From: Lutimaribacter pacificus
Lineage (GTDB): Bacteria; Pseudomonadota; Alphaproteobacteria; Rhodobacterales; Rhodobacteraceae
Assembly (NCBI RefSeq): GCF_900142185.1
Contig: NZ_FQZZ01000006.1
Span: 216,520 to 280,519 of the forward strand
Length of the DNA: 64,000 nt
Reading direction: 5' to 3'
The translations under genes and the position numbers were made by a program. Below the pieces are notes generated by a model, which did not search any database, was not told the origin of the DNA, and saw only the letters and a list, made by a program, of their open reading frames with translations. Positions 38,479 to 47,755 of this stretch are shown here, in pieces. Each line of letters starts with the position of its first letter. Positions within the stretch are counted from its first letter, which is position 1.

Positions 38479-39528
38479 ATGAAACTCAGGACACTACTTT
38501 TTTCGACCTCTGTAGCCGTGATCGCTGCTCAGGCCGCCAGCGCGAATGAGGAGTTGCGCGAATGGGCCGCAGAGACGTTCGCACCGCTGCCTTCGACCAT
38601 TCCGGCGCTGAACGAAAACCCGGTGACGCCCGCAAAGATCGACCTCGGCAAGGCGCTGTTCTTCGATCCGCGCATGTCGGCTTCGGGTGTGTTCTCCTGT
38701 AACTCGTGCCACAACCTTGCCACCGGCGGGGATGACAACATGCCCACCTCGATCGGGCATGGCTGGCAGAAGGGTCCGCGTAACTCGCCCACCGTGCTGA
38801 ACTCGGTGTTCAACACCGCGCAGTTCTGGGATGGCCGCGCCGCCGACCTTGCGGAACAGGCAAAGGGCCCGGTTCAGGCCGGGGTCGAAATGGCCAACAC
38901 GCCGGACAACGTGGTCGCAACGCTGAATTCCATGCCGCAATACGTGGACTGGTTCAAGGCGTCCTTCCCGGACGAGGCCGATCCGGTCACCTTCGACAAC
39001 TTCGCCAAGGCGATCGAGGCCTATGAGGCCACGCTGATCACGCCCGCACCCTTCGACGCATGGCTGAACGGTGACGACAACGCGCTGAACGCCGAACAAC
39101 TGGCCGGTCTGGAACTGTTCCTGGATAAGGGCTGCACGACCTGCCACAACGGCGTGAACATCGGCGGCAACGGGTACTTTCCGTTCGGCCTGATCGAGAA
39201 GCCCGGTGCCGACATCCTGCCCGAGGGCGACAAGGGCCGTTTCGCGGTGACCGAAACCGCGGATGACGAATACGTCTTCCGGGCCGCACCGCTGCGCAAC
39301 ATCGACCAGACGGCGCCGTATTTCCACTCGGGCCTCGTGTGGGACCTGAAGGTTGCCGTGCAGATCATGGCCGAAAGCCAGCTTGGCGAAGAACTGACCG
39401 ATCAGGAGGCCGATCAGATCGTGGCCTTCCTCGGCACGCTGACCGGCGACATGCCCGAAGTCACCTATCCGATGCTGCCGGTGGAAACCGCCACCACGCC
39501 GCGTCCGACGGGTGAGGTGATGCCGTAA
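38479..39528 (+). CDS. Di-haem cytochrome c peroxidase
   Basis: A 349-residue periplasmic enzyme with a signal peptide (about 1-21, ending A-S-A). It has two haem c sites, C-N-S-C-H at 74-78 and C-T-T-C-H at 219-223. It reduces hydrogen peroxide to water with electrons from soluble cytochrome c. I start at 38479, where GAGG lies upstream and a clean signal peptide follows. The FNR box in front matches the low-oxygen induction known for this family. Confidence 0.94.
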   Translation: MKLRTLLFSTSVAVIAAQAASANEELREWAAETFAPLPSTIPALNENPVTPAKIDLGKALFFDPRMSASGVFSCNSCHNLATGGDDNMPTSIGHGWQKGPRNSPTVLNSVFNTAQFWDGRAADLAEQAKGPVQAGVEMANTPDNVVATLNSMPQYVDWFKASFPDEADPVTFDNFAKAIEAYEATLITPAPFDAWLNGDDNALNAEQLAGLELFLDKGCTTCHNGVNIGGNGYFPFGLIEKPGADILPEGDKGRFAVTETADDEYVFRAAPLRNIDQTAPYFHSGLVWDLKVAVQIMAESQLGEELTDQEADQIVAFLGTLTGDMPEVTYPMLPVETATTPRPTGEVMP

Positions 39529-39558
39529 ACGAACGAAAGGGGTTTGCGTCCCTGACTG

Positions 39559-39589
39559 GCGCGCGCGGAGTGATCCGCGCGCGCTTTTT
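39559..39589 (+). terminator. Intrinsic terminator after the peroxidase gene
   Basis: An eleven-base-pair stem GCGCGCGCGGA / TCCGCGCGCGC with a GTGA loop is followed by TTTTT. It touches the stop of the convergent response regulator gene. Confidence 0.9.
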
Positions 39590-40290
39590 CACATCCAGGT
39601 CACATCGCCCAGAAAGATGTAGCCCGCGCCATATATCGTCTTGATCAGGCGGGGATTCCTGGGATCTTCGCGCAGTTTCGTGCGCAGCCGCGAGATGCGC
39701 ACATCCATCGCCCGGTCGAAACTTTCACCCGCCGCGCCGCCCAGCGTTTCCTGCATCACCGCGCGCGAGATCAGCCGCTTCGGCCGTTCGAGGAACAGGC
39801 GCAGCACCTCGCCCTCGGCATGGGAAAACGGGGTCTGCTCGCCGCTTTCGCTGGTCAGGGTGTAGCTGTCGAAACAGGCCGTCCAGCCGTTGAACCCGGC
39901 GCGGTTGCCGGTTTGGGCCGCGGGCCGGTCGCGCCGCAGCCGGGCACGGATGCGCGCCACCACCTCGGCCGGGTCGAAGGGTTTGATGATGTAGTCGTCC
40001 GCCCCAAGCTCCAGCCCGGTCACGCGGTCCTGCACCTGCGCGCGGCCCGAGATGATGATGACCGTCGCGCCCTGTTCCAGCGCCAGCCGGTGCACCAGTG
40101 TCAGCCCGTCCCTGTCGGGCAGGCTGAGATCCACAAGGCACACGTCGGGGGTGCGGGTTTTCAGCGCGGCCTCGAATTCGGTCGCCCGGCCAAAGCTCAT
40201 GGTGCGGAACCCCGCTTCTTCCAGCGCGTCGGCCAGCATCGTGCGGATCGCCGGTTCGTCATCCAGGATCGAGACAAGCGGTTGCGTCAT
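39589..40290 (-). CDS. OmpR/PhoB-type response regulator
   Basis: A 233-residue two-domain regulator. The receiver domain (about 5-118) has the acidic pair D-D-E, phospho-acceptor Asp in L-V-D-L-S-L-P-D and Lys in I-I-K-P-F. A winged helix DNA-binding domain (about 135-228) contains M-D-V-R-I-S-R-L-R-T-K-L. I start it at the ATG read from 40290; the open frame continues far into the kinase gene as a shadow. It overlaps the end of the histidine kinase gene by four bases, so the pair forms a two-component system. Confidence 0.93.
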   Translation of the reverse strand: MTQPLVSILDDEPAIRTMLADALEEAGFRTMSFGRATEFEAALKTRTPDVCLVDLSLPDRDGLTLVHRLALEQGATVIIISGRAQVQDRVTGLELGADDYIIKPFDPAEVVARIRARLRRDRPAAQTGNRAGFNGWTACFDSYTLTSESGEQTPFSHAEGEVLRLFLERPKRLISRAVMQETLGGAAGESFDRAMDVRISRLRTKLREDPRNPRLIKTIYGAGYIFLGDVTWM

Positions 40291-42209
40291 GGCGTGGTCC
40301 CCCGGGTGGACAGGAATGCGCCCAGTTCGCGCGCGGAAAAGGGTTTGCGCAGAACAGGGGCCTGCGTCAACGCCCTGGCATGCAGCGGGTGGTCGGGCGG
40401 AAGCGAGGTCATCAGGATGATCGGCGGCGCCTGTTCGGGCAGGGCCGCGATCAGGTCCAGGCCCGTGGCGTCGCCTTCGAGCGAGATATCGGACAGGATC
40501 AGCGAGATATCGGACAGTTCGTCCAGCAGGATCAGCGCCTCTTCCACCGAGGCGGCCTCGATCACGGTGTGGTCGAGATCGGTCAGCATGGCGCGGATGC
40601 CCTCGCGCAGGTCGGCGCTGTCCTCGACCAGCAGGACCAGCCCGGGCGCGACCGGCGCGGGCGCGGGGCGCAGCGGCAGGCGCAACGTGACCTGCGCACC
40701 GCTGTCGGTATTGGACAGCCGCACGCGGCCGCCCGCCAGTTTCGAGGTGTCGTAGACCATGGCAAGCCCCAGCCCGGACCCCTCGCCGCCCTTGGTGGAA
40801 AAGAACGGCTCCAGCGCGTGTTCGAGCGCGTTGTCGGAGAATCCCGGGCCGGTATCGGTGACCGTGAAATCGGCCCAGGTGTTCTGGACCGGCGTGATCG
40901 TCAGGGTGATCCGCCCGGCCTCGCCCATCGCATCGCGGGCGTTGAGAAACAGGTTCAGCAGCGCGTCCTGCAACATCCCGGAATCGAGCATCAGCCGGTC
41001 GCGTTCGAGCATGTTCAGGATAGTAAGCCGCATCGCCGGGGGCAGGGCAGGCGCGGCCAGCGTTTCCAGGTCGCGCAGCAACGCGCCCAGGCCGGTCGGT
41101 TGCGGCACCCATTCGCGTGCGCCGGTGATATCGCCGATCCGCGTCAGCAACGTGCCACCGCGATGCGCGGCGCCCAGCGTGGCGCTGACCAGTTCGCGCG
41201 CCTCGGGCGGCAGGCCGATCCGTTGCAGGCGCGACTGGCTGCCGAGGATGATCGTCAGCAGGTTCGAGAAATCATGCGCCATCCCGCTGGTCAACTGCGC
41301 GGCCATCTCGCGCCGGCGGGTCTGTTGCAGGGCGGATCGCGCCTGCGTTTCCTCGGTGATGTCGGTGGACAGGATGTAGACGCCGGCGATGTCGCCATTC
41401 GCATCCCGATCGGGGGTAAAGGCCGTGCGGATACGCCGGGACGTGCCTTCATGCGTGAATTCGAAGGTCGAGGGCCGACCTTCGAACGCGGCTTCCAGCT
41501 TGGGGCGGATATGGCCATAGGCCTCTTCGCCCAGAGCCTCGCGGATATCCAGCCCCCGGAGTTCCTCGGGGCGGCCGGGCAGGATCGAGTTCAGGCGCCG
41601 GTTGGAGAAGGTATAGGTCATGTCGCGGCCGACATGGGCGATATGGGCCGGCATCATCTCGGTGGTCAGGCGGGTGCGGGCCTCGGTCTCGGTCAGCTGG
41701 CGCTTGGCCTCTTCCAGTGCGGCGATGGTGCTGGCAAGCTGGCGGTTGGTGGCCGACAGTTCCTCGGCGTATGCCAGCACCTTGTCGCTCAGCTCTTCCG
41801 AGCGGGCGCGCAGCAGCGCCTCCTGGTTCTTGGTCTGGGTTATGTCGGTATAGACGGTGATCCAGCCGCCCTCGGGCAGGGGCGCGCCCTCGACGCTGAT
41901 GACCCGGCCGTTGGCGCGGGTGCGTTCCATGTAATGCGGCTCGAACGCGCGGGCTTGCTCGACGCGGAAGCGCACGGCCTCTTCGACATCGTCGATGGGG
42001 CCGTATTCGCCGCGTGTCACCTGGTGGCGGATCGTGTCCTCGAACGTGGCGCCGGGTTCGGTCAGATGCGGGGGAAGGTCGAACATCTCGCGGAACATGC
42101 GGTTGCCGACCACCAGCCGCAGGCGGTTGTCATAGATCGACAGCGCCTGCTGGATCAGGTTCAGGCCGGCCATCATCATGGCGGCGCTATGGGGTGTGTC
42201 CTGTGGCAT
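40287..42209 (-). CDS. Hybrid histidine kinase with two PAS domains and a receiver domain
   Basis: A 640-residue cytosolic kinase with no membrane span. Order: PAS of the PAS-7 type (about 12-130), coiled coil (about 130-175), second PAS (about 175-290), dimer/phospho-acceptor helix with M-A-H-D-F-S-N (His312), ATPase domain with D-T-G-P-G-F and G-E-G-S-G-L-G-L, and a C-terminal receiver (about 520-635) with I-L-S-D-I. The stimulus is probably intracellular. I start at 42209, where AAAGG lies upstream. It is co-translated with the response regulator. Confidence 0.9.
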   Translation of the reverse strand: MPQDTPHSAAMMMAGLNLIQQALSIYDNRLRLVVGNRMFREMFDLPPHLTEPGATFEDTIRHQVTRGEYGPIDDVEEAVRFRVEQARAFEPHYMERTRANGRVISVEGAPLPEGGWITVYTDITQTKNQEALLRARSEELSDKVLAYAEELSATNRQLASTIAALEEAKRQLTETEARTRLTTEMMPAHIAHVGRDMTYTFSNRRLNSILPGRPEELRGLDIREALGEEAYGHIRPKLEAAFEGRPSTFEFTHEGTSRRIRTAFTPDRDANGDIAGVYILSTDITEETQARSALQQTRRREMAAQLTSGMAHDFSNLLTIILGSQSRLQRIGLPPEARELVSATLGAAHRGGTLLTRIGDITGAREWVPQPTGLGALLRDLETLAAPALPPAMRLTILNMLERDRLMLDSGMLQDALLNLFLNARDAMGEAGRITLTITPVQNTWADFTVTDTGPGFSDNALEHALEPFFSTKGGEGSGLGLAMVYDTSKLAGGRVRLSNTDSGAQVTLRLPLRPAPAPVAPGLVLLVEDSADLREGIRAMLTDLDHTVIEAASVEEALILLDELSDISLILSDISLEGDATGLDLIAALPEQAPPIILMTSLPPDHPLHARALTQAPVLRKPFSARELGAFLSTRGTTP

Positions 42210-42410
42210 GTCGTTGCCTTTCGCCTGCCTTGCGATAGCACCGCCCGGCCCCGGCGGCAAAGGCTGCTGTGGGGTTGTTACAATTCGATAGGATTTAGAA
42301 ATGATCACGAAAAAGTTGACGCAGAGCGTGCGGTCTGCACCATCTGTGCCGGAGGACTCGCCGGGCAGGAGGTCATCAGCCCGATGTTTCGGGCCCAGGG
42401 AGGAACAGAT

Positions 42411-44384
42411 TTGGCACAGTCGTCTCAGGCGGCCGGAGGACATGAGTCCATTCCGGCACTACTGCTTCGCAACGCTGCGGAATTCGGTGACAAGCCGGCC
42501 TATCGGGAAAAGGAATTCGGGATCTGGCAGTGCTGGACCTGGAAAGAAGCCGAACAGGAGATCCGCAAGCTTGCGCTTGGCCTGATCAACCTCGGTGTCA
42601 ACGAAGGCGACTTCATAGCGATCATCGGGAACAACCGGCCGTATCTTTACTGGTCGATGGTGGCCGCCCAGTGGGTCGGCGCGACACCTGTACCGCTTTA
42701 CCAGGATTCGGCGGCCGAAGAGATGGCTTATGTTCTGGACCATTGTGGCGCGCGTTTCGTGATCGTCGAGGATCAGGAACAGGTCGACAAGGTGATCGAG
42801 GTTCAGGACCGGCTGCACCAGTTCGAACACCTGATCTATCTTGATCCGCGCGGGATGCGGAAATACGACCATTCGCACCTGCACGAATACGCCCATGTGC
42901 AGGAGCAGGGCCATGCCGCCCGCGACGAGTTCACGCCCGAGCTGGAAAAGCGCGGCCAAAAGCTCGATTACGCGTCGACCTGCGTGATGCTGTATACCTC
43001 GGGGACGACGGGAAAGCCCAAGGGCGTGGTCCTGTCCAACCGCAACATCATCGAAACCGCCAAAAGCAGCGCCGAGTTCGACCATCTTGGCCCGGGCGAG
43101 GAGATCCTGGCCTATCTGCCAATGGCCTGGGTGGGCGATTTCATCTTTTCCATCGGGCAGGCCTATTGGACGGGCTTTTGCGTGAACTGCCCCGAAAGCC
43201 CCGAAACAGTGGCCGCCGACCTGCGCGAGATCGGGCCGACCTATTACTTTGCGCCGCCGCGGGTTTTCGAAACGCAACTGACCAGCGTGATGATCCGCAT
43301 GGAGGATGCCGGCAAGCTCAAGAAGCGGCTGTTCGACATCTTCATGGCCCATGCCCGCCGCGTCGGGCCGGCGATCCTGGACGGCAAGCCGGTAGGTGGC
43401 TGGGATCGGTTCAAATACTGGCTGGGCGATCTGTTCATCTATGGCCCGCTGAAGAACACGCTGGGCTTTTCCAAGGTGCGTGTCGGTTACACCGCCGGTG
43501 AGGCGATCGGGCCGGAAATCTTCGATTTCTACCGCTCTCTCGGTATCAACCTGAAACAGCTTTACGGCCAGACCGAGGCGTCGGTGTTCATCACCGTGCA
43601 GCCCGATGGCGAGGTCCGTTCGGACACGGTGGGCGTGCCCGCGCCGGGCGTCGAGCTGAAGATCGCCGACAGCGGCGAGGTGTTCTATCGCAGTCCGGGC
43701 GTGTTCGAGTTCTATTACAAGAACGAGGAAAGCACGAAATCGACCAAGGATGCCGAAGGCTGGGTTGCGACGGGCGACGCGGGGTTCATCGAGCACGACA
43801 CCGGCCATCTGCGTATCATCGACCGTGCCAAGGATGTGGGCAAGATGGCCGACGGCAGCCTGTTTGCGCCGAAATACGTCGAGAACAAGCTGAAATTCTA
43901 TCCCAACATCCTTGAGGCGGTGGTGTTCGGCAACAACCGCGACAGGTGCATGGCCTTCATCAACATCGACCTGTCGGCGGTGGGCAACTGGGCCGAGCGC
44001 AACAACATCGCCTATTCCAGCTATCAGGAACTGGCCGGTCATCCCAAGGTTTACGAGATGATCCAGAGCCATGTCGAAGAGGTGAACGCCTCGGTCGCGG
44101 AAGACGAGATGCTGTCGGGTTGCCAGGTGCACCGATTCCTGATCCTGCACAAGGAGCTGGATGCCGACGACGGTGAAATGACCCGCACCCGCAAGGTGCG
44201 GCGCGGGATCATCGCCGAGAAATTCGATGACCTGATCGAGGCGCTCTATTCCGGCAAGACCGAGCAATACACCGAAACCGAGGTGACCTACGAAGACGGT
44301 CGCAAAGGGTCGATCAAGGCAACGCTGGAAATCCGCGACGCAAAGACTGTGCCGGTCACGACGCAGAAGGTGGCGGCGGAATGA
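42411..44384 (+). CDS. Long-chain-type acyl-CoA synthetase (AMP-binding)
   Basis: A 657-residue adenylate-forming enzyme that links a carboxylic acid to CoA. Key blocks are L-Y-T-S-G-T-T-G-K-P-K-G (phosphate loop), Y-G-Q-T-E-A-S, and W-V-A-T-G-D with I-D-R-A-K-D toward the C-terminus. The best start is a TTG at 42411 with GGGAGGA six bases upstream; the ATG at 42384 puts that ribosome site inside the gene. It heads a rightward cluster with a Liv-type importer, so its substrate is probably what the importer brings in. Confidence 0.87.
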   Translation: MAQSSQAAGGHESIPALLLRNAAEFGDKPAYREKEFGIWQCWTWKEAEQEIRKLALGLINLGVNEGDFIAIIGNNRPYLYWSMVAAQWVGATPVPLYQDSAAEEMAYVLDHCGARFVIVEDQEQVDKVIEVQDRLHQFEHLIYLDPRGMRKYDHSHLHEYAHVQEQGHAARDEFTPELEKRGQKLDYASTCVMLYTSGTTGKPKGVVLSNRNIIETAKSSAEFDHLGPGEEILAYLPMAWVGDFIFSIGQAYWTGFCVNCPESPETVAADLREIGPTYYFAPPRVFETQLTSVMIRMEDAGKLKKRLFDIFMAHARRVGPAILDGKPVGGWDRFKYWLGDLFIYGPLKNTLGFSKVRVGYTAGEAIGPEIFDFYRSLGINLKQLYGQTEASVFITVQPDGEVRSDTVGVPAPGVELKIADSGEVFYRSPGVFEFYYKNEESTKSTKDAEGWVATGDAGFIEHDTGHLRIIDRAKDVGKMADGSLFAPKYVENKLKFYPNILEAVVFGNNRDRCMAFINIDLSAVGNWAERNNIAYSSYQELAGHPKVYEMIQSHVEEVNASVAEDEMLSGCQVHRFLILHKELDADDGEMTRTRKVRRGIIAEKFDDLIEALYSGKTEQYTETEVTYEDGRKGSIKATLEIRDAKTVPVTTQKVAAE

Positions 44385-44435
44385 TGCCGCGTATCCGCGC
44401 CGAGGGGGGATATCTGACGATGAAGGGATTGCGCC

Positions 44436-45257
44436 ATGCTTGACGCAAGCGACGAAGGTTACGTCACCGAGGATGGCCGCAGGATCGGCGGCGTTCTGAT
44501 GGAAATGAAGAACATCACCCTGCGCTTCGGCGGGGTGAAGGCGATCACCGATATCTCGTTCGACATCCGCGAGGGCGAGATCCGCGCCATCATCGGCCCG
44601 AACGGCGCCGGCAAGTCGTCGATGCTGAACGTGATCTCGGGCTTCTACGTCCCGCAGGAGGGCGAGGTCTGGTACAAGGGCGCCAAGCGCCCGCCGATGA
44701 AACCCTATCAGGTGGCGCAGCTGGGCATCGCCCGCACGTTCCAGAACATCGCCCTGTTCGAGGGCATGACCGTGCTGGACAACGTGATGACGGGTCGCCT
44801 GAACTACATGAAGACCAACATGTTCCAGCAGGCGCTGTGGAAGGGCAAGGCCGAGGCCGAAGAGGTCGAGAACCGCGAATTCGTGGAAAAAATCATCGAC
44901 TTCCTGGAAATCCAGTCGATCCGCAAGACACCCGTCGCGCGCCTGCCCTATGGCCTGAAAAAGCGGGTGGAACTGGCGCGCGCGCTGGCCGCGGAACCCA
45001 GCCTGCTGCTGCTGGACGAACCGATGGCCGGCATGAACGTCGAGGAAAAAGAGGACATGAGCCGCTTTATCCTGGACGTGAACGACGAATTCGGCACCAC
45101 CATCGCCCTGATCGAACATGACATGGGCGTTGTCATGGACCTGTCCGACCGTGTCGTGGTGATGGATTACGGCAAGAAGATCGGGGACGGCACCCCCGAC
45201 GATATCCGCAGCAACCAGGCCGTGATCGACGCTTATCTGGGGGTGGCCCATGACTGA
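44436..45257 (+). CDS. Branched-chain amino acid-type ABC transporter ATPase (LivG-like)
   Basis: A 273-residue ABC ATPase. Walker A is G-P-N-G-A-G-K-S-S, and the signature region reads L-P-Y-G-L-K-K-R-V-E-L-A, the atypical form usual for LivG. Walker B is L-L-L-D-E-P-M-A-G-M. A 20-residue polar N-terminal extension precedes the domain. It follows the acyl-CoA synthetase by about 50 bases and precedes the two permeases. Confidence 0.9.
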   Translation: MLDASDEGYVTEDGRRIGGVLMEMKNITLRFGGVKAITDISFDIREGEIRAIIGPNGAGKSSMLNVISGFYVPQEGEVWYKGAKRPPMKPYQVAQLGIARTFQNIALFEGMTVLDNVMTGRLNYMKTNMFQQALWKGKAEAEEVENREFVEKIIDFLEIQSIRKTPVARLPYGLKKRVELARALAAEPSLLLLDEPMAGMNVEEKEDMSRFILDVNDEFGTTIALIEHDMGVVMDLSDRVVVMDYGKKIGDGTPDDIRSNQAVIDAYLGVAHD

Positions 45258-45294
45258 GCGGCACGCAAAGTTTTCGCAGGGAGGAGCCTGAGCC

Positions 45295-46281
45295 ATGCCC
45301 GATCAACTGATTTACGCGATGGAGGTATTCCTCAACGGCCTGATGGCCGGGGTTCTCTATGCGCTCGTCGCGCTGGGCTTTGTCCTGATCTACAAGGCCA
45401 GCGGCATCTTCAACTACGCGCAGGGCGTTATGGCGCTGTTCGCGGCGCTGACGCTGGTGGGGATCATGGAGGGACAGGTGCCGTTCTCGCATCTGATCAA
45501 CGCCATGTTCGGGACCGAGATTCACCATTTCGGCTGGCACTTGCCGGCGCTGGTGTCGATCCTGCTGACGATGGCGGTGATGGTGTTGCTGGCCTGGGCG
45601 GTGAACAAGCTGATCTTCAACCACCTTGTGAACCAGGAACCGATCATCCTGTTCATGGCTACCATCGGGCTGGCCTATTTCATGGAAGGATTCGGCGACA
45701 TCATGTGGGGCGCCGACATCAAGAAGCTGGATGTGGGGCTGCCGCAGGGTATCAACACGGCGATCGACGAAACCACCTATGGCTGGTTCGGCTATGGCTT
45801 CTTCATCGACAACCTCGATATCGTGGCGACCGTGATCGCGGCGATCCTGGTGATCGCGCTGGTGATCTTCAGCCAGTATACCAAACAGGGCCGGGCCATG
45901 CGCGCGGTGGCCGACGACCACCAGGCCGCGCTGTCGGTGGGGATCAGCCTGAATTTCATCTGGGTCATGGTGTGGTCGCTGGCGGGGTTCGTCGCGCTGG
46001 TGGCGGGTATCATGTGGGGCACGAAATCGGGGGTTCAGTTCTCGCTGTCTCTGATTGCGCTCAAGGCGCTGCCGGTGCTGATGCTGGGCGGGTTCACCTC
46101 GATCCCCGGCGCCATTGTGGGCGGCCTGCTGATCGGCGTGGGCGAAAAGCTGTTCGAATTCTCGGTCGGCCCGCTGATCGGTGGCGCGACCGAGAACTGG
46201 TTCGCCTATGTTCTGGCGCTGCTCTTCCTCGTGTTCCGGCCGCAGGGCCTGTTCGGCGAGAAGATCATCGAAAGGGTGTAG
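45295..46281 (+). CDS. Branched-chain amino acid-type ABC permease (LivH-like)
   Basis: A 328-residue inner-membrane permease with about eight spans and the LivH-like opening L-N-G-L-M-A-G-V-L-Y-A-L-V-A-L-G-F. The G-K-x-M-R-A-V-A-D-D style cytoplasmic loop (here Q-G-R-A-M-R-A-V-A-D-D) contacts the ATPases. It is larger than E. coli LivH by about 20 residues, with a longer middle periplasmic loop. Confidence 0.92.
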   Translation: MPDQLIYAMEVFLNGLMAGVLYALVALGFVLIYKASGIFNYAQGVMALFAALTLVGIMEGQVPFSHLINAMFGTEIHHFGWHLPALVSILLTMAVMVLLAWAVNKLIFNHLVNQEPIILFMATIGLAYFMEGFGDIMWGADIKKLDVGLPQGINTAIDETTYGWFGYGFFIDNLDIVATVIAAILVIALVIFSQYTKQGRAMRAVADDHQAALSVGISLNFIWVMVWSLAGFVALVAGIMWGTKSGVQFSLSLIALKALPVLMLGGFTSIPGAIVGGLLIGVGEKLFEFSVGPLIGGATENWFAYVLALLFLVFRPQGLFGEKIIERV

Positions 46282-46285
46282 GACG

Positions 46286-46543
46286 ATGCGCAAGCTTATC
46301 GCCATCGTCAACGTGATCGCCTGGTCCGGGTTCTGGGCCTTCGGCTATCTCGCGCTGTCGGCGGATGTGTCGAACACAAGGCAAATGATCACGGCGGCCA
46401 TACTGGCGGCGCTGGGCGCGGCCCTGGGATTGTGGGCCTATTTCCGCCTGATCCGCATCAATGAGGACACCGGATATGCCCGGCGCCCGAACCGGGCCGA
46501 CCGGTCGCATCTGGATATCGAAGTAAACGGGGAGGAAGCCTGA
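46286..46543 (+). CDS. Small two-span membrane protein inserted between the permease genes
   Basis: An 85-residue protein with two hydrophobic segments (about residues 4-25 and 33-55) and a charged C-terminal tail. I do not recognise the family. It starts five bases after livH and its stop shares bases with the livM start (TGATG), so it is translated as part of the transporter message. It may be an accessory subunit. Normal Liv operons have no gene at this place. Confidence 0.75.
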   Translation: MRKLIAIVNVIAWSGFWAFGYLALSADVSNTRQMITAAILAALGAALGLWAYFRLIRINEDTGYARRPNRADRSHLDIEVNGEEA

Positions 46544-47619
46544 TGTTCTATCGTGAGGCGGGCGATTTCAAAACGTCCTATGAGGAAGACAGCCAGACCT
46601 TCCCGATCAAGTTCGACAGGTATCGCTATTATTTCGTGCTGGCCTTTGCCTTCGCGGTGGTGCCCTTCGTGATCAACGACTACTGGGTGAACGCGATCTT
46701 CATGCCGTTCCTGATCTACTCGATCGCGGCGATCGGTCTGAACATCCTGGTGGGGTATTGCGGGCAGGTCAGCCTTGGCACCGGCGGGTTCATGGCGGTG
46801 GGGGCCTATGCGGTCTACAAGCTGATGACCGCATTCCCCGAGGTGAACATCATCTTCCACGTGATCGCCGCGGGCGGCATTACTGCCATCGTCGGGGTTC
46901 TGTTCGGCCTGCCGTCGCTGCGGATCAAGGGGTTCTACCTGGCGGTTGCGACGCTGGCGGCACAGTTCTTCCTGGTGTGGCTGTTCAACCGCGTGCCGTG
47001 GTTCTACAACCATTCGGCCTCGGGGCAGATCAACGCGCCCGAGCGGACGGTCTTCGGCGTCGAGGTGACGGGCCCGAATACCGAGGCCTGGGCCACCTAT
47101 CTGTTCTGCCTGGTGTTCACGCTGATCTGCGCGATCCTTGCACGCAACCTGACCCGCGGGGTTCAGGGGCGCAAATGGATGGCGATCCGCGACATGGATA
47201 TCGCCGCCGAGATCATCGGCGTGGACCCGCTGCGCGCCAAGCTGAGCGCCTTTGCCGTCAGCTCGTTCTTTGTCGGTATCGCGGGGGCGCTGTTCTTTGC
47301 GGTGTACCTGGGCGCGGTCGAAGTGGGCGAGGCGTTCGGCATCAACAAGTCGTTCCTGGTGCTGTTCATGGTGATCATCGGCGGGCTGGGGTCGATCTTC
47401 GGCTCGTTCGCGGGCGCGGCCTTCCTGGTGCTGCTGCCGGTTCTGCTGAAGAACACGCTGGTGGGCGGGCTTGGCTGGCCGACCGACCTTGCCTCGCATC
47501 TGGAGTTCATGATCGTGGGCGCGCTGATCATCGCCTTCCTTATCGCGGAACCGCACGGGCTGGCGCAGCTCTGGCGCGTGGCGAAAGAGAAATTGCGGCT
47601 CTGGCCGTTCCCGCACTGA
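46543..47619 (+). CDS. Branched-chain amino acid-type ABC permease (LivM-like)
   Basis: A 358-residue permease with about nine to ten spans. It has the LivM-like G-L-N-I-L-V-G-Y-C-G-Q-V-S-L-G segment, and the EAA-like loop R-D-M-D-I-A-A-E-I-I-G-V. An extra N-terminal region of about 30 residues precedes the first span. It overlaps the small membrane protein gene by one base. Confidence 0.92.
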   Translation: MFYREAGDFKTSYEEDSQTFPIKFDRYRYYFVLAFAFAVVPFVINDYWVNAIFMPFLIYSIAAIGLNILVGYCGQVSLGTGGFMAVGAYAVYKLMTAFPEVNIIFHVIAAGGITAIVGVLFGLPSLRIKGFYLAVATLAAQFFLVWLFNRVPWFYNHSASGQINAPERTVFGVEVTGPNTEAWATYLFCLVFTLICAILARNLTRGVQGRKWMAIRDMDIAAEIIGVDPLRAKLSAFAVSSFFVGIAGALFFAVYLGAVEVGEAFGINKSFLVLFMVIIGGLGSIFGSFAGAAFLVLLPVLLKNTLVGGLGWPTDLASHLEFMIVGALIIAFLIAEPHGLAQLWRVAKEKLRLWPFPH

Positions 47620-47628
47620 GCTGCGGGG

Positions 47629-47650
47629 CGCGGGGCGCGCCTGCCCCGCG
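47629..47650 (+). repeat. Hairpin after livM
   Basis: An eight-base-pair stem CGCGGGGC / GCCCCGCG with a six-base loop, ten bases after the livM stop. There is no T-run. It may attenuate transcription or protect the message end. Confidence 0.5.
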
Positions 47651-47701
47651 AAACGGAGGATTACCCTTTCCCGCGTGGCCATGCGGGGCGGGGCCATGTT
47701 T

Positions 47702-47718
47702 TCGGGGGCTGCCCCCGG
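47702..47718 (+). repeat. Second short hairpin before the binding-protein gene
   Basis: A CGGGGG / CCCCCG stem with a three-base loop lies about 38 bases before the binding-protein start. Together with the hairpin at 47629 it makes a two-hairpin spacer of 136 bases. Confidence 0.45.
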
Positions 47719-47755
47719 AATTGAGACATCGGAATAACCAAGGGAGGAACACCCG

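Noticed and set aside
40380..42410. N-terminal extension of the acyl-CoA synthetase frame back to 40380
   Set aside because: It is antisense to the histidine kinase. The TTG at 42411 has an ideal ribosome site.
42459..45296. A 945-codon minus-strand frame opposite the acyl-CoA synthetase and LivG genes
   Set aside because: The plus-strand genes have intact catalytic motifs; the mirror frame has none.
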